64,000 nucleotides of DNA from Pseudomonas sp. GV085. Lineage in GTDB: Bacteria > Pseudomonadota > Gammaproteobacteria > Pseudomonadales > Pseudomonadaceae. The position numbers and the translations under genes were made by a program. Below, in pieces: positions 25,229-36,596 of the stretch. The notes beneath the pieces were generated by a model, which saw only the letters and a list, made by a program, of their open reading frames with translations, was not told the origin of the DNA and did not search any database. The number at the start of each line of letters is the position of its first letter. The first letter of the stretch is position 1. The stretch spans positions 248,001 through 312,000 of the forward strand of contig NZ_QAOV01000008.1 of assembly GCF_003050925.1 (NCBI RefSeq). Reading direction: 5' to 3'.

Positions 25229-27640
25229 TCACACAGCAGGCGGTTTCGCCAGTTCAATCCCCGCAGCACCCAGCCGCTTGAGAATTGCAAACAGCAGCTC
25301 GCTTTTGATCGCGCCGACGGTGCGTGGGCTGCCGACATAACCGGTGATGGTCAAGGTGATGCCCTCAGGTTTCAGCTGACTGAAACGCAAGAATGGCACC
25401 GGTTTATCGAGAATGGATTCGTGTTCGGTGAAGGTGTCGTGCAGCAGGTTTTGCACTTGCTCAGGGTCGATGTCCAACGGGAACATCAGTTCGAGTATCA
25501 CCACGCCCTGGGCGCTGCCGCCGAGGGTGATATTGCGCAGGTTCTGCGAAATCAGGTGGGAGTTGGGCACGATCATGATCGAGCGGTCGGCCAGCTGTAT
25601 TTCCGTGGCCCGTACGTTGATTCGGCGAATGTCGCCTTCCACGCCACTGATGCTGATAAGGTCGCCGACCTTCACCGGGCGCTCGGTCAGCAGGATCAGG
25701 CCGGAGATGAAATTCTTCACGATCTCCTGAAGCCCGAAGCCGATGCCCACTGACAGGGCACTGACGATCCAGGCGAGGTTAGTCCACTTGATCCCCAGCG
25801 ACGCCAGCGTGAGCAGGACGACGGACACGTAGCCGATGTTGGCGAACAGGGTGCTCAGCGAGGCGCACATGCCCGGGTCCATCTCGGTTTTCGGCAGGAA
25901 CTCGCTATCCAGCCAGCGTCGTAGCGTGCGTATCAGGTAGACACCGATCATCAGTGTCAGGAGGGCATGCATCAAATTGTCCGGGACGATGTTCAGCTTG
26001 CGCAGCCCTTCACCGCCGAGTATGGCCACAGTGCCGGTGACCAATTGCCCGAGCGTCGTACCGATCCCACCGACAAACAACGCGATGACGCCGATCAGTA
26101 TCAGGATGGCGCGGCCTGCGCCGGAAAACACGGTACAGATCTGCTCCAGGCGCGGATTGCCGATGCCCAGCAGCTGTTTGATGGCCTTGCCGACGGGTTG
26201 TCGGGGCGAAAAAACGTAGTCGCAGGTGTCCTGGTAAACCTGTGTGAGCAGGTAGAAAGCGGCGAAGATGATGAATATCCAGACCAATTCATAGGTGATG
26301 AACCGGGCCATCGCCACGTAGCCGATCACCAGGGCGAACAGGGACACCACCACGGCAAAGCCGGTAAACGTATAAATCAGTCCGGCGAAGGTGGTGACGC
26401 CTTCAGGAGTCTCTCCGGCCACTATCAGGTCTCGGCGCGTCTTGCTGACGCGCAACAGCAATGCGCCGATCACCAGTGCCGCGACCAACGCCACGATGCC
26501 CCGACCGAACAGCACCACTTCGGCGCTCATGCCGGTGACATTGCTCATCTGCACCAGGGTCACCAGCACCAGCAGCAGGCTCGCCAGCAACCCTGGATAG
26601 GGTTCCATCGCCAACGCCACCGGATCGGCGATATCGGGCAGGCGCCATGAAGGATGTTTAGTCGATAGCAATGCGCGACTCAACCCGGTGATCAGCACGC
26701 AGGTATAGGCCAGCTTTTCCAGATACTGCGCCAGATCGGCCAGCAGTGGGGTGTAGGGCAGTTGGCGGGTCCCGGCAACATGCAGCAGTTGCAGGGCGAT
26801 GCCGGCGGTCAGCACCGTCGCCACTACCGATGCCAGCGCAAGGGAGCTGCGCCGCAACCGGCCTTCAGGCATTCGATGGATGCACAACCATGCCAGAGCC
26901 CGGCCGGCGAGCTTTCGCCCCACGGTCCAGATGGCCAGGGCCAGGATCAGCAGGGCGGCGGTGATCCCGCGTTGTCCGGGCTGCCAGGCGGCCCGGTGCG
27001 TGGCCTCGAGTTGCTCGATGAGGGCGCTGAAACGCTGGCGGTCCTCGATCGGAAGAGCGAACAATGGCGACCAGAATCCCGGGTTCAGGATACTGCTGGT
27101 TTGCTGGGTCACTTCCGCTTCCAGCAGGCTGCGCCGAATACTGCCAATCTGGGTGATCAGTTCGGCGGCACTTGTTTTCAGAGCGGCCAGGGTTTTGAGC
27201 TGGCTATCGAGCTTGTTTTTTTGCTCGCCGAGGGCGTCTCGTTGGGTGGTAATGGCAGACGTCACCAACGCGTTCTCGTCGAGCGGCACCGGCCCCAGCA
27301 CATTGAGTTGCGCCTGCAACTGCGCCTGTCCGGGCAGCAGCGATGTGGACAAGCGCTCAATATCCTGAATCAGTACTTGCACCAGATCCTGTGAGCTTTC
27401 CAGCTGGGTGTAGTTGCTGGCCTGGGAAACCTGCTGCTTGAGGCTGTTCAACTGATTCTGCACCCCCAGCAATTCGCTGTCGGCGATGCTGATGATCGGG
27501 GCTGCGGGGGCGGGGGCAAGGGTGTCGGCCATGGGCGCCGCCAACAGCCATCCCGGGCTGGCCGCCAGAAGCGCGAAGGCGACGCAGATCATTGACTTCA
27601 AGACATTGCACATCGGCGAGCTCGACGGGTTGTTAGTCAC
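25229..27640 (-). CDS. Large MscS-type mechanosensitive channel
   Basis: This 803-residue inner-membrane protein has a signal-like N-terminus, a long periplasmic helical coil (about 50-190; e.g. LGEQKNKLDSQLKTLAALKTS), many membrane helices (about 215-580), and a C-terminal MscS domain with the pore helix ALSVGIGFGLQEIVKNFISGLILL and beta domain VKVGDLISISGVEGDI. It should open on membrane tension to release solutes. Size matches YbiO/MscK-like channels. The GTG at 27640 is used; ATG at 27613 is an alternative. It stands alone. Confidence 0.88.
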   Translation of the reverse strand: MTNNPSSSPMCNVLKSMICVAFALLAASPGWLLAAPMADTLAPAPAAPIISIADSELLGVQNQLNSLKQQVSQASNYTQLESSQDLVQVLIQDIERLSTSLLPGQAQLQAQLNVLGPVPLDENALVTSAITTQRDALGEQKNKLDSQLKTLAALKTSAAELITQIGSIRRSLLEAEVTQQTSSILNPGFWSPLFALPIEDRQRFSALIEQLEATHRAAWQPGQRGITAALLILALAIWTVGRKLAGRALAWLCIHRMPEGRLRRSSLALASVVATVLTAGIALQLLHVAGTRQLPYTPLLADLAQYLEKLAYTCVLITGLSRALLSTKHPSWRLPDIADPVALAMEPYPGLLASLLLVLVTLVQMSNVTGMSAEVVLFGRGIVALVAALVIGALLLRVSKTRRDLIVAGETPEGVTTFAGLIYTFTGFAVVVSLFALVIGYVAMARFITYELVWIFIIFAAFYLLTQVYQDTCDYVFSPRQPVGKAIKQLLGIGNPRLEQICTVFSGAGRAILILIGVIALFVGGIGTTLGQLVTGTVAILGGEGLRKLNIVPDNLMHALLTLMIGVYLIRTLRRWLDSEFLPKTEMDPGMCASLSTLFANIGYVSVVLLTLASLGIKWTNLAWIVSALSVGIGFGLQEIVKNFISGLILLTERPVKVGDLISISGVEGDIRRINVRATEIQLADRSIMIVPNSHLISQNLRNITLGGSAQGVVILELMFPLDIDPEQVQNLLHDTFTEHESILDKPVPFLRFSQLKPEGITLTITGYVGSPRTVGAIKSELLFAILKRLGAAGIELAKPPAV

Positions 27641-27840
27641 TTAGCCAATGAGGTTAGGTCATGACACGCACCCTAGAGCATTGTTTTGTCGACAGTGCCT
27701 CGGCGGGTTTTTGTCTGTGCGTGACTCATGTGGCCGGTGGCTGGCCTGACAGCGTTCAGGTTAACTAGGCGATCCGAACAGCTGACCAACAGCTTGATGA
27801 CAAAGTTGTAATCAAACGCCGGTTGGAACACTTCAAACCC

Positions 27841-27940
27841 TGTAGGAGCGAGCCTGCTCGCGATGGTCGCTAACGATTACGTGTGTTACCTGAATGAACG
27901 CGGTGCATTTACGTCCATCGCGAGCAGGCTCGCTCCTACA
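27841..27940. repeat. REPIN
   Basis: Perfect REP arms (TGTAGGAGCGAGCCTGCTCGCGATGG and its inverse) enclose a 48-bp spacer. It lies in the 430-bp gap between the MscS-type gene and tctC, which otherwise holds the tctC leader and no supported gene. Confidence 0.9.
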
Positions 27941-28069
27941 GGGTGTTGCAGCGCTTTAAAACAGATCAACCCACGGATCCATGGCCTAAGCTTGTTCGCA
28001 GGCCCATGTTCATCGAGCACCCCGATGGGCAATCGGCACCTATAAAAACAATGCAATCAGGAGATGCCC

Positions 28070-29035
28070 ATGTCCGCTTTGATCCGTCGTTTCAGTCGCT
28101 GCGTGGCCGCTGGTTTGACCGCTGCCGTGCTGGTCGCACCCGCCTTTGCGCTGGATACCGTGAAATTCATGGCCCCGGGTTCAGTGGGCGGTGGTTACGA
28201 CCAGACCGCCAGGGTGCTGGGCAAGGCCATGATCGAAGCCAATACGGCCAAAGCCGTCACCTTCGAGAACAAGGGCGGCGCGGGCGGGACCCTGGGCCTG
28301 GCGCAATTTGCCAACAGCACCAAGGGTGACCCGAACGCATTGCTGGTGGTCGGCGCGATCATGGTCGCGGGCATCGAACAGAACAAACCGCAGATCAGCC
28401 TGAAGGATGTGACGCCCATTGCCCGGCTGTTCACCGAGTACAACGTGATCGCCGTGCGCAAGGAGTCTGAGTACAAGACCCTCGATGACCTGATCAAGGC
28501 CTTCAAGGCCAATCCGACAAGCATCACCTGGGGCGGCGGCTCCAAGGGCTCGGTGGATCACATCGGCATCGCCGAGCTGGCGGGCAAGCTGGACGTGCCG
28601 GTCAACAAGGTCAACTACGTGGCCTTTGGTGGCGGTGGCGAAGTGGTTGCCCAGGCGCTGGGCGGCCAGCTCAAGGTGATCACCGGCGGTTACGCCGAGC
28701 TTGGCCAATACATCAAGACCGGCCAGTTCCGTGTCCTGGCTATCGGCGCGCCGGAGCGCGTTCCCGGCGTTGAGGCACCGACCCTCAAGGAGAGCGGCTA
28801 TGACGTGACGATCGGCAACTGGCGCGGCGTTTACGGTGCGGCGGGCCTCACCCCGCAGCAGCGCAAGGAAGTGATCGACGCGGTCGTGGCCGCCACCAAC
28901 AGCAAGGTCTGGCAGGACAATATCCAGACCAACGCCTGGACGCCCAGCGTGCTGACCGGCGATGAGTTCGGCAAGTTCGTCGAGGAAGAGCATGTACGGT
29001 TGCACGCCATGCTGGTCAAGGTCGGGCTGATTTGA
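28070..29035 (+). CDS. tctC: Tripartite tricarboxylate transporter, substrate-binding protein
   Basis: This 321-residue periplasmic receptor belongs to the TctC/Bug family. After a signal peptide (about 1-28, ending APAFA) come the hallmarks FMAPGSVGGGYDQTARVLGKAM, ENKGGAGGTLG, and GGSKGSVDHIGIAEL with YVAFGGGGEVVAQALGGQ. It captures a carboxylate and delivers it to TctA/TctB. The start at 28070 has AGGAG 6 bp upstream; ATG 28064 sits on the ribosome site. It leads the tctCBA operon; no tctDE regulator is adjacent. Confidence 0.92.
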   Translation: MSALIRRFSRCVAAGLTAAVLVAPAFALDTVKFMAPGSVGGGYDQTARVLGKAMIEANTAKAVTFENKGGAGGTLGLAQFANSTKGDPNALLVVGAIMVAGIEQNKPQISLKDVTPIARLFTEYNVIAVRKESEYKTLDDLIKAFKANPTSITWGGGSKGSVDHIGIAELAGKLDVPVNKVNYVAFGGGGEVVAQALGGQLKVITGGYAELGQYIKTGQFRVLAIGAPERVPGVEAPTLKESGYDVTIGNWRGVYGAAGLTPQQRKEVIDAVVAATNSKVWQDNIQTNAWTPSVLTGDEFGKFVEEEHVRLHAMLVKVGLI

Positions 29036-29036
29036 A

Positions 29037-29519
29037 ATGGCCACACTACGTACAGTGGTGCCGACGCAGTTGGCGGTCGGCATCGGCCTGATCGCCATCA
29101 GCGTCGTGTTGGCGATGGGTGCCTACCGTTTTCCACCGGAAATGGGTTTCGTCATCCTGCCGGCGTATGTTTATCCCTATGTCGTGGCGGCGTTTCTGGG
29201 TGCAGTGGGGCTGCTGCTGGGGTATCAGGCCGTCAGCGGCGGTTTTCGCGAGCTGGAAAACGATACCGCCACGGTGCCCGGTGGAAAAGCCGGTGCGGCC
29301 TGGGTGACCGCGGGGCTTGTCGGGGTGGCGGTGCTGATCAACCTGATCGGGTTCGTGCTCGCGGCCGGGTTGCTGTTTGCCTGTTCGGCGCGGGGTTTTG
29401 GCAGCCGTCATCCGCTGCGGGACCTGGCTATCGGCATTGCCCTGACCCTGCCGATCTACTGGCTGTTCAACGCCGGACTGGGGGTTTCCCTGCCGTCGCT
29501 GCTCAACATCTGGCTTTGA
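29037..29519 (+). CDS. tctB: Tripartite tricarboxylate transporter, small membrane subunit
   Basis: This 160-residue protein has four predicted helices (IGLIAISVVLAMGAYRFP, YVVAAFLGAVGLLLGY, AGLVGVAVLINLIGFVL, LAIGIALTLPIYWLF). It matches TctB in size and place. It starts one base after the tctC stop and ends 15 bp before tctA. Confidence 0.9.
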   Translation: MATLRTVVPTQLAVGIGLIAISVVLAMGAYRFPPEMGFVILPAYVYPYVVAAFLGAVGLLLGYQAVSGGFRELENDTATVPGGKAGAAWVTAGLVGVAVLINLIGFVLAAGLLFACSARGFGSRHPLRDLAIGIALTLPIYWLFNAGLGVSLPSLLNIWL

Positions 29520-29534
29520 AAGGAGATCGACACA

Positions 29535-31043
29535 GTGGACATTCTTTCAAGCCTGGCGATGGGTTTTGCCGCGGCGCTCACGCCGATCAATCTGATGTGG
29601 GGGTTCATCGGCTGCCTGCTCGGCACCGCCATCGGCGTATTGCCGGGTATCGGTCCGGCATTGACGGTGGCACTGCTGTTGCCGATCACCGCCAAGGTCG
29701 ACCCCACTGGCGCGCTGATCATGTTCGCCGGTATCTATTACGGCGCGCAGTTCGGTGGCTCCACCACTTCGATCCTGCTCAATACCCCCGGTGAATCGTC
29801 GTCCATGGTCACGGCCCTGGAAGGCAACCTGATGGCCCGCAACGGCCGGGCGGGACCGGCGCTGGCAACGGCGGCGATAGGCTCCTTCGTCGCCGGCACC
29901 ATCGCCACGATTTTGTTGACGCTGTTTGCGCCCATCGTGGCCAGGCTGGCGCTGAATTTCGGCCCGACCGAATACTTCGCGATCCTGGTGTTGTCGTTCA
30001 CCACCGTGTCGGCAGTGCTCGGCGCTTCGATGCTGCGCGGGTTTGCCTCGCTGGGCGTCGGGTTGACCATCGGTTTGATCGGGCTGGACTCGACCTCGGG
30101 TATTGCCCGCTACACCTTGGGTGTTCCCGAATTGGTGGACGGTATCGAGGTGGTGCTGGTGGCGGTTGGTTTGTTCGCGGTGGGCGAGGCCTTGTACAGC
30201 TTGCTCTATCAAACCGAATCAAACGAAGGACGGCATCGCCTGACCTCGTTGTGGATGACCCGCGCCGACTGGAAACGCTCGGTGCCTGCATGGCTGCGGG
30301 GCACGCTGATCGGTTTTCCGTTCGGTTCGATTCCGGCCGGTGGCGCCGAGATTCCGACCTTCCTGTCCTATTCCACTGAACGCAAACTCAGCAAGTATCC
30401 CAAGGAGTTTTCCGCCAACAAGGGCGAGGGTGCCATCGAAGGCGTCGCCGGCCCGGAAGCGGCCAACAACGCCAGCGCGACCGGGTCCCTGGTGCCGTTG
30501 CTGACCCTGGGCATCCCGACGTCCGCCACCGCTGCGATCCTGTTGGCGGCGTTCCAGAACTACAACCTGCAACCGGGGCCGATGCTGTTCGAAACCTCCG
30601 CCGACCTGGTCTGGACGCTGGTGGCTTCGCTGTACATCGGCAACGTGATTCTGTTGGTGTTGAACCTGCCGCTGGTGGGGCTGTGGGTCAAACTGCTGCA
30701 AATCCCCCGGCCGTACCTGAACGCGGGCATCCTCGTATTCGCGACCATCGGCGTGTACGGCATGCGTCACTCATCCTTCGACCTGATCCTGATGTTGGCC
30801 ATTGGCTGGGGCGGGGTGCTGATGCGCCGTTTCGACTTCCCCGTCGCCCCGGTGATCGTCGGCATGCTGCTGGGGCCGATGGCCGAGAAACAACTGCGTA
30901 ACGCCTTGTCCATCAGCCAGGGCGACTGGACGGTATTCCTCACGCAACCGATCTCGGCGTTCTTCCTTGCCCTGACGCTGCTGGTGCTGGTGGTACCCCA
31001 TGTGCTGCATAAGCGCGGGATCAAGTTGCATGAGGATGATTGA
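29535..31043 (+). CDS. tctA: Tripartite tricarboxylate transporter, large membrane subunit
   Basis: This 502-residue TctA permease has about 12 helices and the family glycine-rich motifs (GTAIGVLPGIGPALTVALLLP, YYGAQFGGSTTSILLNTPGE, GPEAANNASATGSLVPLLTLGIP). A GTG start at 29535 has AAGGAG upstream. With TctB and TctC it forms a secondary transporter for a citrate-like compound; the actual substrate is not visible. A REPIN follows downstream. Confidence 0.93.
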   Translation: MDILSSLAMGFAAALTPINLMWGFIGCLLGTAIGVLPGIGPALTVALLLPITAKVDPTGALIMFAGIYYGAQFGGSTTSILLNTPGESSSMVTALEGNLMARNGRAGPALATAAIGSFVAGTIATILLTLFAPIVARLALNFGPTEYFAILVLSFTTVSAVLGASMLRGFASLGVGLTIGLIGLDSTSGIARYTLGVPELVDGIEVVLVAVGLFAVGEALYSLLYQTESNEGRHRLTSLWMTRADWKRSVPAWLRGTLIGFPFGSIPAGGAEIPTFLSYSTERKLSKYPKEFSANKGEGAIEGVAGPEAANNASATGSLVPLLTLGIPTSATAAILLAAFQNYNLQPGPMLFETSADLVWTLVASLYIGNVILLVLNLPLVGLWVKLLQIPRPYLNAGILVFATIGVYGMRHSSFDLILMLAIGWGGVLMRRFDFPVAPVIVGMLLGPMAEKQLRNALSISQGDWTVFLTQPISAFFLALTLLVLVVPHVLHKRGIKLHEDD

Positions 31044-31076
31044 ATCCTGCGAATACCTGGTAGCCGGATGCATACC

Positions 31077-31161
31077 TGTGCGAGCCTGCTCGCGATGACG
31101 GAGTGTCAGTGAAATAAATATCGACTGACCCGACGCCTTCGCGAGCAGGCTCGCTCCCACA
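31077..31161. repeat. REPIN, left arm shortened
   Basis: The right arm is intact (CGCGAGCAGGCTCGCTCCCACA). The left arm reads TGTGCGAGCCTGCTCGCGATG and has lost 4 bases. It lies between the convergent tctA and glutaredoxin genes. Confidence 0.85.
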
Positions 31162-31204
31162 GGGTATTGCAGTGGACCAGGTGGACGACCAATACCTGAC
31201 CGGC

Positions 31205-31456
31205 TCAGGCCAGCATCGACATCAACCCACCCTGACGATCCAGTTTGGCCAGGTCGTCGAAGCCGCCGATGTGCGTATCACCGATGAAAATCTGCGGCAC
31301 GCTGCGGCGGTTGCTGCGGCTGAGCATTTCCTCGAATTTGCCTGGCTCGCGCTGGATATTGATCTCCTGCATCGCCACGCCTTTGCTTGCCAGCAAGGCC
31401 TTGGCGTTGCGGCAGTAAGGGCAGGTGTCGGTGGTGTACAAGGTCACGGTGTTCAT
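31205..31456 (-). CDS. grxC: Glutaredoxin 3
   Basis: This 83-residue dithiol glutaredoxin has active site C-P-Y-C in LYTTDTCPYCRNAKALL, the cis-proline (RSVPQIFIG) and the glutathione-binding GGFDDL. It reduces mixed disulfides with glutathione. The start was set at MNTVTLYTT (31456). It follows the AhpD-like gene by 26 bp, so both probably share a promoter. Confidence 0.93.
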   Translation of the reverse strand: MNTVTLYTTDTCPYCRNAKALLASKGVAMQEINIQREPGKFEEMLSRSNRRSVPQIFIGDTHIGGFDDLAKLDRQGGLMSMLA

Positions 31457-31482
31457 GGTGGGTACTCCGTCGTTCAAGTCAT

Positions 31483-32001
31483 TCAGGCGTCGATGGCCGG
31501 GAAGTCGATGTCGGTCAGCGCTGTGTTGTTCAGGTAGTTGGTCAACGTCTGCGAAGCCACGTGGGCGATCACTTCGATGATCTTGCCGTCGTCGATGCCG
31601 GCAGCACGGGCCGCGGCGATCTGTTCTACGGTCAGGTGGCCACGGCTTTCGGTGACTTGGCGGGCGAGGGTGGCATAAGCGTTGAGTTCACCCTGACGCG
31701 CACTGAGGATGTCCTGGCCCGACAGCCCGGCCTTGCCGGCGAACAGCGTGTGAGCCGCCAGGCAGTAGTCGCAGCCGTTGACCTGCGAGGTGGCGAGGGA
31801 CACCGCTTCTTTTTCCTTGGCGCTCAGGGACGTCTTGCCCAGTGCGGTCGAGTTTTGCAGGTACGACGCCAGCACCGCCGGGGCGTGGGCCAATACTTTG
31901 AAGAGGTTGGGCAGAAAGCCGATTTTCTTCTGCACGCCTTCCAGCAGCGGGCGGGTGGCGTCAGTGGCGTGTTCAAGGCTGATCGGGGCAATGCGGGTCA
32001 T
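31483..32001 (-). CDS. AhpD/carboxymuconolactone-decarboxylase family peroxidase-like protein
   Basis: This 172-residue protein has the AhpD core motif C-D-Y-C-L-A-A-H in SQVNGCDYCLAAHTLFAGKAG, preceded by EKEAVSLATSQV. Such proteins are thiol-dependent peroxidases or reductants. It is followed closely by glutaredoxin, a likely reductant, and is divergent from an AraC regulator that probably controls it. Confidence 0.88.
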   Translation of the reverse strand: MTRIAPISLEHATDATRPLLEGVQKKIGFLPNLFKVLAHAPAVLASYLQNSTALGKTSLSAKEKEAVSLATSQVNGCDYCLAAHTLFAGKAGLSGQDILSARQGELNAYATLARQVTESRGHLTVEQIAAARAAGIDDGKIIEVIAHVASQTLTNYLNNTALTDIDFPAIDA

Positions 32002-32135
32002 GGTGATACTCCGTGGTGTGAAGCGCGGTATGCGCTGGGTACGGAGCTGATGTTAGAGACAGTGCTTGGCTTGTTGGGTGCAAATCGTCGAGGATATGCG
32101 ACAGATCGTCCAAAATCGCCTTCGGGAGCCTTGTC

Positions 32136-32951
32136 ATGGATCGCTTGTCCACGTTGCTCACGCACTTCGGCGTCAATGCCGGCACCTTTCACAGTGGCAC
32201 ATTTTGCGGCACCACCGCCTTCGACGGCCAACAGGCCAGCGGCCATTTGCACCTGCTTCAGGCGGGTGAGTTGCTGCTCAAGATGGACGATCAGCCGGAT
32301 CTGCAATTGACCGAACCGACCCTGATCTTTTTCCCCCGGCCCTATCGACATCGCCTGTTCGCGTCTGATGCCTTCGGCACGCAACTGGTCTGCGCGACCC
32401 TGGATTTCGACGGCGGTGCGGGCAATGCCCTGGCGGCGGCGCTGCCGGATTATCTGGTGCTCAAGCTCGATGAAATCCCGACCCTGGCCGGGACTCTGGA
32501 ATGGCTGTTCAACGAGGCGTTTGAAGGTACGTGCGGACGCGAAGCGGTGATGGATCGCCTGTTCGAGCTGCTGGTGATTCTGTTGCTACGGCACATCTTG
32601 AGCACCACTGGCCAGCAACCGGGCATGATGGCTGGCCTTGCCGATTCACGGCTGGCGCGGCCCCTGAGCCTGATGCATGAAACCCCGGCCAAGGCCTGGA
32701 GCGTGGCCGAACTTTCGGTCGCCGCCAACATGTCGCGGGCCAGTTTCGCCGAGCACTTTCGCCGGGTGGTCGGGCAGACACCGGTGGATTACCTGGTGAG
32801 CTGGCGCATCAGCCTGGCGCAGAAACGCCTGCGCGAGGGCCGGCCGATTGCGTTGATTGCCGAGGAAGTCGGTTACGAAAGTCCCTCGGCGCTGGCCCGG
32901 GCGTTTCGGCGCAAGACCGGGCTCAGTCCCAGGGAGTGGAAAGGCAACTGA
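32136..32951 (+). CDS. AraC-family regulator (cupin N-terminus)
   Basis: This 271-residue regulator has a cupin-like ligand domain (about 1-150; e.g. LTEPTLIFFPRPYRHRLF) and a C-terminal double HTH (WSVAELSVAANMSRASFAEHFRRVVGQTPVDYL, then IALIAEEVGYESPSALARAFRRKTGLSPREW, the family signature). It is divergent from the AhpD-like and grxC genes across 134 bp, the usual layout for a local activator. Confidence 0.9.
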   Translation: MDRLSTLLTHFGVNAGTFHSGTFCGTTAFDGQQASGHLHLLQAGELLLKMDDQPDLQLTEPTLIFFPRPYRHRLFASDAFGTQLVCATLDFDGGAGNALAAALPDYLVLKLDEIPTLAGTLEWLFNEAFEGTCGREAVMDRLFELLVILLLRHILSTTGQQPGMMAGLADSRLARPLSLMHETPAKAWSVAELSVAANMSRASFAEHFRRVVGQTPVDYLVSWRISLAQKRLREGRPIALIAEEVGYESPSALARAFRRKTGLSPREWKGN

Positions 32952-32965
32952 CCACCGCAAACCCC

Positions 32966-33055
32966 TGTAGGAGCGAGCCTGCTCGCGATGACGTCAAGCC
33001 AGTCGACATTGATGTTGAATGGATTACCGTCATCGCGAGCAGGCTCGCTCCTACA
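32966..33055. repeat. REPIN
   Basis: Complete inverted REP arms around a spacer that contains GACATTGATGTTGAATG, the same spacer class as in the tandem array at 23.8-24.4 kb. Confidence 0.9.
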
Positions 33056-33082
33056 GGTTATGTTGGTGGCTTTACGAATTCA

Positions 33083-33514
33083 TCAGAACTTGAACGCCTG
33101 CCGTCCTACCAGCAGCCACTTACCGTCCTGCTTTTGCCAGATCTGGAAGTTCTCGATTTCGGTGGGTACCACTTCAGTGCCTTTGAGCGCTTGCGCCGAG
33201 AAGTGGTGACGGACCAGCGCGACATCGCCGGAGACGGTAATGGTCTGGTTTTGCATCTCCAGGGTCTTGAACGCGCTTTTGCCGGTTTCGATGTCGGCGA
33301 TGAAGGCCTGCTTGTCCTGGATCTTGCCGCTGGAATGCCCGTAGGTCAGGTTCTCGGCGGTCAAGGCGTTCAGCTCCGGGATGTCTTTGTGCAACATGGC
33401 CTGGGTCAGGTGGTCGACCGCCTGGGCCACGTCCTTGTCCGCGGCAACCGGGGTGGCGGCAACGTAGCCGCTGAACAGGCACAGAAAACCGATCAGCACT
33501 TTTGCTTTTTTCAT
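33083..33514 (-). CDS. Exported NTF2-like (DUF4440) protein
   Basis: This 143-residue protein has a signal peptide (about 1-20) and an NTF2-like fold: DHLTQAMLHKDIPELNALTAENLTYGHSSGKIQDKQAFIADI (helical cone), then VRHHFSAQALKG and IWQKQDGKWLLVGRQAFKF at the end. DUF4440 members have varied or unknown roles. The start is MKKAKVLIGF at 33514 with AAGGA upstream. Confidence 0.82.
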   Translation of the reverse strand: MKKAKVLIGFLCLFSGYVAATPVAADKDVAQAVDHLTQAMLHKDIPELNALTAENLTYGHSSGKIQDKQAFIADIETGKSAFKTLEMQNQTITVSGDVALVRHHFSAQALKGTEVVPTEIENFQIWQKQDGKWLLVGRQAFKF

Positions 33515-33672
33515 GAGTATTTCCTTGTTGTTGTAGGGGGAGTGCGACGACTGGGCGAACATTCGTCAGTCATCGTACAACTTAGCATGCGGTGGAGGAA
33601 TAAAGCGAACTTGCCCGACGGCCTTGTCTCGAAGTTAAAAGGGCGATGTCCTGACTTCGAGGTAGTGCAGTC

Positions 33673-34323
33673 ATGCAGCCGAATCAACGTTTACGGCACG
33701 ACCTGACATTGCTCGTGGTATTCCTGCTGATTGTCGTGGTGTCGGGTTTTTCTCCCCGCAGCCGGGTGGACTGGGCGCTGGAAAACCTGCTGGTGCTGTT
33801 GCTGGTGGGGACGCTGGTGGCGGTTTCTCGCTGGTTCCGCTTGTCGTCGGCATCGATCACGCTGGTGTTTGCGTTTCTCTGCGTCCATGAATTGGGCGCC
33901 CACTACACCTATTCCCTGGTGCCTTACGATCATTGGTCTTTGGCGTGGTTCGGCTTCAGTTTCGAGCAGGTGTCAGGTGTTCATCGCAATCACTACGACC
34001 GACTGGTGCATCTGAGCTACGGACTGCTGCTGGCTTATCCGGTGCGTGAAGTGTTGTGGCGCCTGACTTCGCTGCGCGGGTTCTGGCTGTTTTTCGTGAC
34101 CCTGAACGTCATGCTGTCGACGTCCGCGGTGTATGAACTGGTGGAGTGGTTCGGCGGGGCCTTTCTGGGCAATGACACGGCGAATGCTTTCGTCGGCGCG
34201 CAAAACGACCCCTGGGATTCGCAAAAGGACATGGCCGTCGCGGTGGTCGGTGCGTTCGCCACTCTGTTGCTGGTGTCCCTGCGCGGCAGGGTGCAAAAAC
34301 AAGCGATGACGACCGCAAGGTGA
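33673..34323 (+). CDS. DUF2238 (YjdF-like) membrane protein
   Basis: This 216-residue membrane protein has about six helices and the DUF2238 landmarks HELGAHYTYSLVPY, HRNHYDRLVHLSYGLLLAYPVRE, and VYELVEWFGGAFLG followed by GAQNDPWDSQKDM. Function is unknown. It stands alone between an NTF2-like gene and ilvD. Confidence 0.88.
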   Translation: MQPNQRLRHDLTLLVVFLLIVVVSGFSPRSRVDWALENLLVLLLVGTLVAVSRWFRLSSASITLVFAFLCVHELGAHYTYSLVPYDHWSLAWFGFSFEQVSGVHRNHYDRLVHLSYGLLLAYPVREVLWRLTSLRGFWLFFVTLNVMLSTSAVYELVEWFGGAFLGNDTANAFVGAQNDPWDSQKDMAVAVVGAFATLLLVSLRGRVQKQAMTTAR

Positions 34324-34377
34324 TCGGGCAGACGGCTTCGGCGGGGTAGCTGTTGAGGCAGAGGTTGCCTGACAGGA

Positions 34378-34425
34378 CGCCATCGCGAGCTTGCTCTGGG
34401 CGGCGTTCCGACGATGGCAATATCC
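34378..34425. repeat. Single degenerate REP
   Basis: CGCCATCGCGAGCTTGCTCTGGGCGGCGTTCCGACGATGG is one REP arm carrying the GGGCGGCGTTCCGACGATGG variant that is also found near 16890 (inverted) and 51265. Confidence 0.65.
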
Positions 34426-34447
34426 CAGACAACGCAGGACCAGCGCC

Positions 34448-36130
<1,683 letters not shown>

Positions 36131-36220
36131 GACAACTCCTCAGGCCTCACCAGGGAAACCCGATGAGTATAGCCCCCCACCGCCAGACCCTACACGCGCG
36201 GCCCCTGTATACGCCGGTCC

Positions 36221-36301
36221 TGTAGCTGGCTTGCCAGCGAAAGCACCCGAAAGGTCAATACACGACTCAAGACCGCCTTCGCCGGCGAGCCGGCTCCTAC
36301 A
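36221..36301. repeat. REPIN of the AGCTGGCTTGCCAGCGA type
   Basis: The left arm TGTAGCTGGCTTGCCAGCGAAAG faces TCGCCGGCGAGCCGGCTCCTACA. It is a different REP class from most in the window. The rest of the 36131-36596 gap holds promoters for ilvD and mqo; I see no supported gene there. Confidence 0.75.
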
Positions 36302-36596
36302 GATCCATCACGCGCGGGTTTGCCATGACGTGATATTCTGCGCGCCAACTTGGTTTGACCTATTCAGTTTGCATGTCCGCAAGACGTGCCGACGGAATCA
36401 CTGTCGCTCAAGTAGCTGAAGCCAATAAAGATAAAAAGTCAGTTCAGAAGGGACATTAAATTGGGGTCGACGCGGTTCGTCGGCCTTGTGTGCCCACCCT
36501 GCAATCCTTGAGTGCCGCATCCGTGACTGCCGTGAAACATGGGGCTGTGCGCATGAGGATGGAAGGGCGGATGGCGTTTTATCATAGGTGCTACAG

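Noticed and set aside
36373..36459. 28-codon open frame in the mqo leader
   Set aside because: No ribosome site and no family resemblance; length is within chance.
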